Below, one piece after another: positions 8,963-15,963 of a stretch of 18,842 nt of DNA; positions within the stretch are counted from its first letter, which is position 1; every line of letters begins with the position of its first letter. Position numbers and translations under genes: made by a program. Under the pieces are notes generated by a model that was not told the DNA's origin, searched no databases, and worked only from the letters and a program-made list of their open reading frames with translations. Origin of the DNA: Pseudomonadota bacterium (GTDB lineage: Bacteria; Pseudomonadota; Gammaproteobacteria; Pseudomonadales; Halieaceae); the NCBI GenBank assembly GCA_030591305.1, contig JAUVBI010000029.1, positions 1 through 18,842 of the forward strand, given 5' to 3'.

Positions 8963-9196
8963 CTATTTTTTTTCCAACAGGTGGATATAAACACCCTCTA
9001 TTTCTTCAGTGGATAGCAGAGCATTGCCAGATTGCCGTGCGAAGACCTGAAAATCCCGTACCGAACCCGCGTCGGTGGCCAACACCCTTAGTTGCTGACC
9101 CACATCCATACCATTCAGTGCGCGCTTGGCCTTTAACAAAGGCATGGGGCAGCGTTCACCAATCACGTCCAGCTCTATAACATCTGCATCAGCCAT
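8963..9196 (-). CDS. tusA: TusA-family sulfur-carrier protein
   Basis: This is a 77-aa protein of the TusA/SirA/YhhP family. The persulfide-carrying cysteine is C16 in the diagnostic CPMP motif (16-19), after a short first strand (VIELDVIGER) and before the helix LLKAKRALNGM. Family members relay sulfur from cysteine desulfurases to tRNA thiolation, molybdenum-cofactor proteins or other acceptors. In Pseudomonas, a homologue next to bepA and nadA (PA1006, from memory) affects molybdenum-dependent metabolism, so that role is a fair alternative to tRNA 2-thiolation. The length is normal. No strong Shine-Dalgarno sequence precedes the ATG at 9196. It is the first gene of the minus-strand run with the permease and the M16 peptidase, and is divergent from bepA. 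Confidence 0.93.
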   Translation of the reverse strand: MADADVIELDVIGERCPMPLLKAKRALNGMDVGQQLRVLATDAGSVRDFQVFARQSGNALLSTEEIEGVYIHLLEKK

Positions 9197-9346
9197 CGGG
9201 TATTCGTATCCGCCTATCTCACTCAGCTACCGGCAAAGCACAGTAGTATAACGACTACCGGCCTATACCGGTGAACTTTAGGCTGAAAAAGCACTCCATG
9301 AGATAGAACAGGCAAAGATGTTCCGATCATGCGTGCATGGAGTACA

Positions 9347-10873
9347 ATGCGTCGCGCAAGTCCCATTATTCTCTTTGAAGATAAGGTGTGGTTTCATTTC
9401 GTGACAAAGATAGGGTCAATAGCAAATCTCCTGCGACAACACAGCTTCCCAGCGCTGCTTTTCTGCATGTTATTTACCGCCAGTGTCGCAAACACCAGTG
9501 ACCTGAAAATACCCAACTTGGGTGAATCCAGTACCAGCTTGTTTTCTGCGGATGTTGAGCATGAACTGGGCAGAACCTGGCTGCGAATGTTTCGCGCCCA
9601 GGCACCCACTATCGATGACCCCCTGCTTCAGGAATACCTGGAAAATCTCATCTATCGCCTGATAACCCATAGTCAACTGGAAGACCGGCGTATCGAAGTG
9701 GTTATCGTGGACAACCCCACTATAAACGCCTTCGCCGTTCCCGGGGGTATCATTGGTATCCATAACGGCTTGTTGCTTTACGCCCAGACAGAGGATGAGC
9801 TGGCTACCGTGCTGGCCCACGAAATCGCTCACCTCAGCCAACGCCATTTTTCCCGCCGGGTGGAGTACCAGCAAAACCAGCAGCCGATCTACCTCGCCTC
9901 CATGCTCGCCGGACTGGTTTTACTCGCCACAACCGGGAGCAGTGCCGGTATGGCTGCCATTACGGCAGCCCAGGCAGCTGCCCAGGACTCCGCCCTGAGA
10001 TACAGCCGTAGCAATGAGTCCGAGGCAGACCGTGTAGGTATGCAAACACTGGTGGAGGCTGGCATGGACCCCCACGCGGCCCCGGCGATGTTCGAACGGA
10101 TGCTGCAGGCCTCGCGTTATTCCGGAGGAAACCGGGTTCCCGAATTCCTGCGATCACACCCCCTGTCTGAAAACCGAATTGCAGATACACGCAACCGAGC
10201 CAGAAAATACCCCAAACAAATGAAGCACATCAACCTGGACTATCAGCTGATGCGCGCCCGGGTGGTAAATCAACTGGCAGATACGCCCGAAGAGGCCGTG
10301 CAAAAGTTTCGCGGAGAGTTGGAAGGTACACCTGACTCCAGAGTCGCGGCACGCTATGGGCTGGTTCTCGCTCTTACCAGCGCAGGCAGAGCCGACGAGG
10401 CAAGCCTTGAACTGGACTCCATCTGGGCAGGTGACCCAAATCGTATCGAGTACGTGCTGGCGGATGCCGAAATAGATATGGCACGCAACAAACCGGATAT
10501 TGCAGCTGACAAACTGGAGGCCCAGCTACAGCTGTCGCCGAACAACCATCCCCTGACTATGGCCTACGCCAAAGCCCTGATGGACAATCAACAAGCCCAT
10601 ATCGCCGAGGAGGTTTTACTGGCCCAGAGCAGGGTCAACCCCAAAGACCCCGGCCTGTGGTATTTGCTGGCAGAGGTAGAGGGGTTGTCGGGTAATATCG
10701 TGGGCTTGCACCGAGCACGGGCCGAGTATTTTATATTGAATGGACTTATGGGCCAGGCAGAAAAACAGCTGCGATACGCACTGGAACTTGCAGACAAAGA
10801 TCATCTCACCACGGCCAAGATGCATCATCGGCTCAAGGATATAGCCGATATGCGCAAAAAGATGCAGCTTTAG
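9347..10873 (+). CDS. bepA: BepA-like periplasmic M48 metalloprotease/chaperone with TPR domain
   Basis: This is an M48 zinc protease of the BepA (YfgC) type, which helps assemble or degrade outer-membrane beta-barrel and LptD substrates in the periplasm. From ATG 9347 it is 508 aa. HEIAH is at 158-162 and the downstream ESEADRVG (about 224-231) supplies the third ligand. RSHPLSENRIADTRNRA is a BepA hallmark, and the C-terminal ~200 residues look like TPR helices. I chose ATG 9347 because GGAG lies four bases upstream; the ATG at 9329 has none. This leaves an unusually long ~35-residue stretch before the hydrophobic core SFPALLFCMLFTASVA. A GTG at 9401 would give a normal signal peptide but lacks a Shine-Dalgarno sequence. 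The gene is divergent from tusA and convergent with nadA. Confidence 0.93.
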   Translation: MRRASPIILFEDKVWFHFVTKIGSIANLLRQHSFPALLFCMLFTASVANTSDLKIPNLGESSTSLFSADVEHELGRTWLRMFRAQAPTIDDPLLQEYLENLIYRLITHSQLEDRRIEVVIVDNPTINAFAVPGGIIGIHNGLLLYAQTEDELATVLAHEIAHLSQRHFSRRVEYQQNQQPIYLASMLAGLVLLATTGSSAGMAAITAAQAAAQDSALRYSRSNESEADRVGMQTLVEAGMDPHAAPAMFERMLQASRYSGGNRVPEFLRSHPLSENRIADTRNRARKYPKQMKHINLDYQLMRARVVNQLADTPEEAVQKFRGELEGTPDSRVAARYGLVLALTSAGRADEASLELDSIWAGDPNRIEYVLADAEIDMARNKPDIAADKLEAQLQLSPNNHPLTMAYAKALMDNQQAHIAEEVLLAQSRVNPKDPGLWYLLAEVEGLSGNIVGLHRARAEYFILNGLMGQAEKQLRYALELADKDHLTTAKMHHRLKDIADMRKKMQL

Positions 10874-10898
10874 CCTGGGCACGCCGACAACCAGCGAC

Positions 10899-11966
10899 CT
10901 AAGCCCTAGCTTCCCTTTTTAGCTGCGCAGAAAAATCAAGCATACGGCGCAGCGGTATCATCGCCCGCTCTGCAACAGCCGCTTCGACAAGTACCTCATT
11001 GTCAGTGCGATCAAAAACCTCCGCCAGGACCTCTAGCTCGTTCATAGCCATCCAGGGACAATTCGCGCAACTGCGGCACTCCGCCCCCTTACCCGCTGTA
11101 GGCGCGATAATAAATTCTTTTTCCGGCGCCAACTGTTGCAGCTTATGAAAAATGCCCTGATCAGTGGCAACAATGAACTGTCTGTTATCCATCTCCCGGG
11201 CAGCATTGATAATTTGCGTCGTGGAACCCACACGATCAGCCAGTTCAATTACAGAAGCCGGGGACTCAGGGTGAACCAGTACAGCAGCATCGGGGTATAC
11301 GCGCTTCAAATCTGCCAGGCCCCTGGCCTTGAATTCTTCATGGACAATGCAGGCACCGTCCCACATGAGGATATCGGCTCCGGTAGAACGACGCACATAG
11401 TCACCCAGATATCTGTCGGGGGCCCAGATAATCTTCTCACCCTGATCGGCTAAATGCTCAATGACATCCAGGGCGATACTGGAGGTGACCACCCAATCTG
11501 CCCTTGCTTTTACCGCTGCGGACGTATTGGCATAGACAACGACTTTGCGATCCGGGTGCTGATCACAAAATGCTGAAAAATCTTCAATGGGGCAGCCCAG
11601 ATCCAGGGAGCAGGTTGCTTCCAGGGTAGGCATGAGGACACGCTTTTCCGGGGTGAGAATCTTGGCGGTCTCTCCCATGAATTTCACCCCGGCGATAATA
11701 AGTGTTTCAGCAGGATGGTTGTGGCCAAACTTCGCCATCTCCAGAGAGTCGGAGACACAGCCGCCCGTTTCCTCAGCCAGAGCCTGTATAACGGGCGGTG
11801 TATAATAATGCGCAATCAGAACCGCATTTTCGCGCTGCAGACGCTCCTTGATAGCGTCGCACAGGGCACGCTCCTGAGAAGGGCTCAGCTTCTTACTCTC
11901 TGCCTTATCCAGGTGGTATTGCACCTGCTGGCGAATGGTTTCCAGTTTTTCGGAGGCTAAACTCAT
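10899..11966 (-). CDS. nadA: quinolinate synthase
   Basis: NadA condenses iminoaspartate (from NadB) with dihydroxyacetone phosphate to quinolinate, in de novo NAD synthesis. It is a cytosolic 4Fe-4S enzyme. The 355-aa length is normal. The three cluster ligands are visible by offset from E. coli (C113, C200, C297): C119 in [13 protein letters not shown]206 in [11 protein letters not shown], and C303, the last Cys of [24 protein letters not shown] and PTAGKGAEC are further family motifs. No Shine-Dalgarno sequence precedes the ATG at 11966. Instead the start overlaps the stop of a small upstream ORF as ATGA, which suggests translational coupling. It is convergent with bepA across only 25 bp, and I see no terminator hairpin there. 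Confidence 0.97.
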   Translation of the reverse strand: MSLASEKLETIRQQVQYHLDKAESKKLSPSQERALCDAIKERLQRENAVLIAHYYTPPVIQALAEETGGCVSDSLEMAKFGHNHPAETLIIAGVKFMGETAKILTPEKRVLMPTLEATCSLDLGCPIEDFSAFCDQHPDRKVVVYANTSAAVKARADWVVTSSIALDVIEHLADQGEKIIWAPDRYLGDYVRRSTGADILMWDGACIVHEEFKARGLADLKRVYPDAAVLVHPESPASVIELADRVGSTTQIINAAREMDNRQFIVATDQGIFHKLQQLAPEKEFIIAPTAGKGAECRSCANCPWMAMNELEVLAEVFDRTDNEVLVEAAVAERAMIPLRRMLDFSAQLKREARA

Positions 11967-12106
11967 AGGATCAGGCGTATTTCATAAGAAGGCAGAAACG
12001 AATCGGAGGCGGATTCTAGCATACTCTCACTGCCCCGGTAGTACTGGTCTGTAATCCACATGATGGCCCGCTTGCCATCGGTAAAATGTGAGATTGCCAC
12101 CCACAT
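11963..12106 (-). CDS. small hypothetical protein, 47 aa, overlapping the nadA start
   Basis: This 47-codon ORF is unrecognised. It starts [17 protein letters not shown] and ends SYEIRLIL. An AGGTGA Shine-Dalgarno sequence lies eight bases before the ATG, and its TGA overlaps the nadA ATG as ATGA. That overlap explains why nadA has no ribosome-binding site of its own, and it is the main reason to think the ORF is translated. A GTG four codons upstream (12118) is in frame, and the frame stays open further (reading KIEWLALIWGQ) without a standard start. The composition is amphipathic, with two Trp and paired Tyr. There is no signal peptide or clear membrane segment. It may be a real small protein or a leader peptide controlling nadA. 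I do not know a family for it. Confidence 0.65.
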   Translation of the reverse strand: MWVAISHFTDGKRAIMWITDQYYRGSESMLESASDSFLPSYEIRLIL

Positions 12107-12110
12107 TTTA
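12082..12110 (-). repeat. 9-bp inverted repeat over the small ORF start codon
   Basis: taaaatgtg (12082-12090) and cacatttta (12102-12110) are perfect inverted copies separated by 11 bases. In the minus-strand mRNA the 5' arm contains the ATG of the 47-codon ORF, so the hairpin would occlude its start and indirectly that of nadA. Confidence 0.6.
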
Positions 12111-12118
12111 CTGTTCAC

Positions 12119-12139
12119 CTGGCCCCATATCAGGGCCAG
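12119..12139 (-). repeat. 7-bp GC-rich hairpin just upstream of the small ORF Shine-Dalgarno
   Basis: ctggccc (12119-12125) and gggccag (12133-12139) pair perfectly around a 7-base loop. In the minus-strand mRNA the hairpin ends next to, and shares two bases with, the AGGTGA ribosome-binding site of the small ORF. With the neighbouring start-codon hairpin it makes a two-stem leader. Confidence 0.55.
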
Positions 12140-12193
12140 CCACTCAATCTTGCGTGAATTGGTATTTTTAAATAATTATTTACTAGAAATTCA

Positions 12194-12222
12194 TTGAGAT
12201 AACCAGTATAACTTCATGTTAT
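12194..12222 (+). promoter_or_regulatory. candidate promoter for the first GGDEF-EAL gene
   Basis: TTGAGA (12194-12199, one mismatch to TTGACA) is followed after 17 bases by TGTTAT (12217-12222, two mismatches to TATAAT). It lies about 90 bases before the GTG start at 12313, in an AT-rich stretch between two divergent genes. The rest of 12140-12312 shows no other clear element. Confidence 0.35.
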
Positions 12223-12312
12223 ATAAAGAATAAGCAATAATACTCAGTACTGCATGCGGATTGGGGTCGCCGTGGTACAGAGACCATATACGAGTGGAAT
12301 GTAGGGATCGAC

Positions 12313-14019
12313 GTGGATCAAAGTACTGTATTGATCATTTCTGACAACAAGACGGATCACTTGATCCTGTCTTCCTGTCTGGAGCGCGCAATTCCGCGGC
12401 GCTTCGCGCTGTCTACACCAGATTCTATGGATAGACCGCTGGAAGCACTCATGGACCCCTGCATAGATGCGGTTATCCTGTCCTACGGTCCCGAAACTGA
12501 GTACTTGCTGCGCCTGGCACAAAGGCATAACCCGGCAATTCCCATGATCGTATTGCTGGACGAAGCAGATGACAAGATAGCTTCGCAATTGCGCGAATAC
12601 GGCGCGCAGGACTACCTCATACGTGGAGCGCTGCAGGATGCCCTGGCTCACCGCATTCTGGACTACAGCATCCAGCTTAAAAGTGCCCGGCAAACCATTC
12701 AGCAGCTGTCCAACCAGGACCCACTCACCGGCACACTCAATCGTGTCGGTTTCCGGGCACATTTGGACCGCGCCCTGGACAGGTCAAAGCGCTACGGTTT
12801 CAAGACAGCCCTGCTGTGTATCAACATCGATCAATTTGCCCACATCAACGATCACTACGGCGAGAAGGGTGGCGACCTTGTCATACAAACCGTGGCCCGT
12901 CGCCTGCTCAACAAAATGCGCAGTACCGACAGTATTGCCCGCCTGGGCGGGGATGAATTTGCCATCGTGCTGGAGGACGTAGGCTCCCCCGACGACGTAG
13001 AGGCCATCGCAGAGACCATGCTTTTCAGTCTGTCGGGGCCCATGGCCCTGAGCGAGCAACAGCTGTCCATTCACACCAGTATCGGCAGCGCCATTTATCC
13101 CGATGGTACTGCCGAGGTCTCCGAGATGGTAGACCGTGCGCGAAGTGCCATGCAGCAGGCCAAGTCCGTACAGGGCAATAAATATATCCGCTACAGCGAA
13201 AAACTCCTGTTCGACGAATGTGGCACAAGTTCCCTCGCTGGCGAGTTGCGCACAGCCATTCGGAAAAATCAGTTTGAGCTGCATTACCAGCCCAGAATCG
13301 ATCTGGCATCCGAAAAACTGGTTGGGCTGGAAGCACTGCTGCGGTGGAACCACCCGAAGCGTGGATTGATCTCACCCGACCAGTTTTTATCCGAATGCGA
13401 AGACATGGGCCTGATGAAAACCATCGGCTACCAGGTCATTCAACACGCTGTCAACGCCCTGGGCTGGCTGGAAGAGCAGGGATTAACCAGCGTGGACGTT
13501 GCGGTCAATATCTCGTTCTCACAGCTGAGAGACCAGCGTTTCGTAGAAATTGTGCACGATATAATAAACAGTAGTGGTGTCAACGCCTCCCGGCTGGAGT
13601 TTGAACTTACCGAAACCACCATATTAAAGAACCCGTCCGCCATCAAAGTGCAAATGGACGAATTGCGATTACTGGGGATTTCATTTTCCCTGGATGATTT
13701 CGGAACCGGATTTTCCCAGCTGACACACCTGACCGAGCTTCCCATATCCGCTCTCAAGATTGACACCGATTTCGTACGTGATGTACCCCAGAATATACAA
13801 CAGGCGGCAGTCTGTAAGATGATAGTGGAAATGGCTCATCGCCTGGACATGCTGGTCATCGCCGAGGGGGCAGAGCGCTACGAACAGGTGGAATTTCTGC
13901 GAGAACTTAATTGCCACCAGGTGCAGGGATTTTACTACAGCCCCGCCATTCCCCTGCAACAACTGCCTCGATTTATTGAAGAACAACGCTTCAAACAACA
14001 CAGGCACATGATCTCCTGA
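12313..14019 (+). CDS. degenerate receiver-GGDEF-EAL protein (c-di-GMP synthesis/hydrolysis)
   Basis: This is a 568-aa cytoplasmic bifunctional-type c-di-GMP protein. Residues 1-120 fold like a receiver, but the usual phosphoacceptor Asp is replaced (AVILSYGP, about 53-60) and the switch Lys is Arg (DYLIRG), so phosphorylation is unlikely. The GGDEF domain (about 130-295) has metal-ligand region NIDQF and intact GGDEF 212-216. An inhibitory RxxD site (R203-S-T-D206) precedes it, so a feedback-inhibited cyclase is possible. The EAL domain (about 305-560) has E340-A-L, the Asn of VAVNIS, ELTET, DDFGTG (461-466), K482 and E518, so phosphodiesterase activity looks intact. GTG is the start, with AGGG six bases upstream. 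A second GGDEF-EAL gene follows after 115 bp. Which activity dominates cannot be read from the sequence. Confidence 0.93.
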   Translation: MDQSTVLIISDNKTDHLILSSCLERAIPRRFALSTPDSMDRPLEALMDPCIDAVILSYGPETEYLLRLAQRHNPAIPMIVLLDEADDKIASQLREYGAQDYLIRGALQDALAHRILDYSIQLKSARQTIQQLSNQDPLTGTLNRVGFRAHLDRALDRSKRYGFKTALLCINIDQFAHINDHYGEKGGDLVIQTVARRLLNKMRSTDSIARLGGDEFAIVLEDVGSPDDVEAIAETMLFSLSGPMALSEQQLSIHTSIGSAIYPDGTAEVSEMVDRARSAMQQAKSVQGNKYIRYSEKLLFDECGTSSLAGELRTAIRKNQFELHYQPRIDLASEKLVGLEALLRWNHPKRGLISPDQFLSECEDMGLMKTIGYQVIQHAVNALGWLEEQGLTSVDVAVNISFSQLRDQRFVEIVHDIINSSGVNASRLEFELTETTILKNPSAIKVQMDELRLLGISFSLDDFGTGFSQLTHLTELPISALKIDTDFVRDVPQNIQQAAVCKMIVEMAHRLDMLVIAEGAERYEQVEFLRELNCHQVQGFYYSPAIPLQQLPRFIEEQRFKQHRHMIS

Positions 14020-14108
14020 ACAAACCGGTGAGGCCAGATCACAGAAACTGCTCTTAAGCACTCATTCTCACTAGGCGTACCGCGCCAGTGGTGTTAGCCT
14101 AATGGGCT

Positions 14109-14114
14109 TATAAT
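14109..14114 (+). promoter_or_regulatory. candidate -10 element before the second GGDEF-EAL gene
   Basis: A perfect TATAAT lies 20 bases before the ATG at 14135, but no acceptable -35 hexamer sits 16-18 bases upstream and there is no TGn extension. If used, the leader would be very short. The second gene may instead be read from upstream. Confidence 0.25.
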
Positions 14115-14134
14115 AATCCGAGTTTGGACCCTGT

Positions 14135-15949
14135 ATGTCCTCCACGAATAAAACTCAACACAAAGCAAAAATTCTCGTTAGCGACGATGACCTGAACGTG
14201 CGCTTGTTAACCCGACAATGCCTGGAGGCAGAGGGAATGATAGTCGTAGAGGCCGCAAACGGTCCCGAGACTCTCGATGTATTTGTGCGCGAACGTCCCG
14301 ATCTGGTTTTTCTCGATGTGGAAATGCCGGGCATGAGCGGCCTGGAAGTGTGTAAACGCATTCGCAAGATGCCCCAGGGAGAATCTATTCCCATTATGAT
14401 TGTAACGGGCTCTAACGACCGCCAGTCAATAGACCAGGGCTTTGAGGCCGGCGCGACACAATACAAAACAAAACCCGTTAACTGGTCGCTACTGGGCCGC
14501 GATGTGCATTACATGCTCAGGGCCTCCAACGCCTTCAATGCCCTGAAGCGCCAGGAAGACCGTCTGCGCTATCTTGCCTATTATGACCCACTGACCAGCC
14601 TGCCCAACAGGCGCAGCTTCAATGAACAACTGAACCGAATTTTAAAACGTAGCCAGCGGCGCAATTCCAACGCAGCCTTGTTATTTATCGACCTTGATCA
14701 TTTCAAACGCATTAATGATTCCATCGGACATGGCCGTGGCGATAGATTATTGGTTGAAATTGCCAAACGCCTCACCGTTGAACTGCGCGAAGACGACGCC
14801 ATTAACTATCTCACCGAAAACAGCGCGGAAGACGACGTTGACGATACTGACGGTGGCACCGAAATAGCGCGCCTGGGTGGCGACGAGTTCACCGTGGTGT
14901 TGTCAGATGTTCCCAATATTGCCCACGTAGAGCTTGTCGCGAAAAGAATTCTAAAATCTCTTTCCGAGCCCATTCAACTACAATCTCACAACCCGGTAGT
15001 TACGCCGAGTATCGGTATTGCGCTATTTCCACACGATGGTACCGACCCCGACACGCTGGTTCGAAATGCAGATACCGCTATGTATGTAGCAAAAGCTGAG
15101 GGCCGCGCCTGTTATCGTTTTTACGATGAGGATATGAATGCCACTGCTGTGGAGCAACTCAAAATGGAAGAAGAGTTGCGCCACGCCCTGAAAAACGACG
15201 AGCTAGAGCTTCGATATCAGCCCCAGGTTGATATCACCAATGGAAAGGTGGTGAGCATGGAGGCCCTGGTACGGTGGAAGCACCCCCTGCACGGCATGGT
15301 ATCTCCACTTGAATTTATCCCGGTGGCGGAAAGTACTGGCCAGATAATCGAGCTGGGTGAATGGGTACTGGCGGAAGTTGCAAGACACTGCAGTTACTGG
15401 GACACCTTGCCCATAGATAAATTTCGCATCTGCGTGAATATCTCGCCCATGCAATTCAACCACACAGACCTACCGACCTACATCGAGGCATTCCTGGAGA
15501 AATCTGGGCTGGACGCCAACCGACTGGAGCTGGAATTTACCGAAAGCGCCATCATGACCGATGCGGAAACCAATATTGCCAAACTATCTGAACTAAAAGC
15601 GATAGGGGTAGACCTGGCAATCGACGATTTCGGAACAGGCTACTCATCACTCAGCTATCTGAAGCGCTTCCCCATTGATACGCTAAAGATTGACCAAAGT
15701 TTTGTTGCTGACCTGAACACTGCCGATGGTGCGGCCATCATTGACGCTATTCTGGCACTGTCAAAAGCCCTTAATCTCAGGGTTATTGCCGAGGGTATTG
15801 AAACACAAGACCAGCTCCGATACCTGGTCAATAAACAATGCACCTTGTTGCAGGGCTACTATTTTTCCAGGCCCATATACCCGGAAGATGTACCGACCAT
15901 GTTAATGCAAAACTTCACGCTAGAAATTGACAAAGTAACCGAAGGCTAA
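14135..15949 (+). CDS. response regulator with REC-GGDEF-EAL domains
   Basis: This 604-aa protein has an intact receiver (about 11-128): acidic residues D17-D19, phosphoacceptor D61 in FLDVEMPG, T91 and K113. A two-component histidine kinase should control it, but none is in view. The GGDEF domain (about 140-330) has FIDLDHF and GGDEF 248-252. However, the inhibitory RxxD is gone: a roughly 20-residue acidic insert (rich in Asp, about 219-242) lies directly before EIARLGGDEF. The EAL domain (about 340-595) has E376-A-L, N435, E470, DDFGTG (497-502), K518, E553 and QGYYF, so phosphodiesterase catalysis looks intact. The Shine-Dalgarno sequence is weak. The gene follows a related GGDEF-EAL gene and ends 14 bp before a secreted subtilase, so the latter is probably co-transcribed. 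Confidence 0.95.
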   Translation: MSSTNKTQHKAKILVSDDDLNVRLLTRQCLEAEGMIVVEAANGPETLDVFVRERPDLVFLDVEMPGMSGLEVCKRIRKMPQGESIPIMIVTGSNDRQSIDQGFEAGATQYKTKPVNWSLLGRDVHYMLRASNAFNALKRQEDRLRYLAYYDPLTSLPNRRSFNEQLNRILKRSQRRNSNAALLFIDLDHFKRINDSIGHGRGDRLLVEIAKRLTVELREDDAINYLTENSAEDDVDDTDGGTEIARLGGDEFTVVLSDVPNIAHVELVAKRILKSLSEPIQLQSHNPVVTPSIGIALFPHDGTDPDTLVRNADTAMYVAKAEGRACYRFYDEDMNATAVEQLKMEEELRHALKNDELELRYQPQVDITNGKVVSMEALVRWKHPLHGMVSPLEFIPVAESTGQIIELGEWVLAEVARHCSYWDTLPIDKFRICVNISPMQFNHTDLPTYIEAFLEKSGLDANRLELEFTESAIMTDAETNIAKLSELKAIGVDLAIDDFGTGYSSLSYLKRFPIDTLKIDQSFVADLNTADGAAIIDAILALSKALNLRVIAEGIETQDQLRYLVNKQCTLLQGYYFSRPIYPEDVPTMLMQNFTLEIDKVTEG

Positions 15950-15963
15950 CACTCCTTCCCAAA

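Noticed and set aside
9245..9275. Promoter for tusA (TTCACC and TATACT on the minus strand)
   Set aside because: The spacer is 19 bases and the -35 matches only four of six positions; not strong enough to list.
10874..10898. Bidirectional terminator between bepA and nadA
   Set aside because: Only 25 bp, and no stem with a T-run could be found on either strand.
12244..12762. 172-codon minus-strand ORF at the start of the first GGDEF-EAL gene
   Set aside because: It overlaps a coding region with clear domains on the plus strand and shows no recognisable motif.
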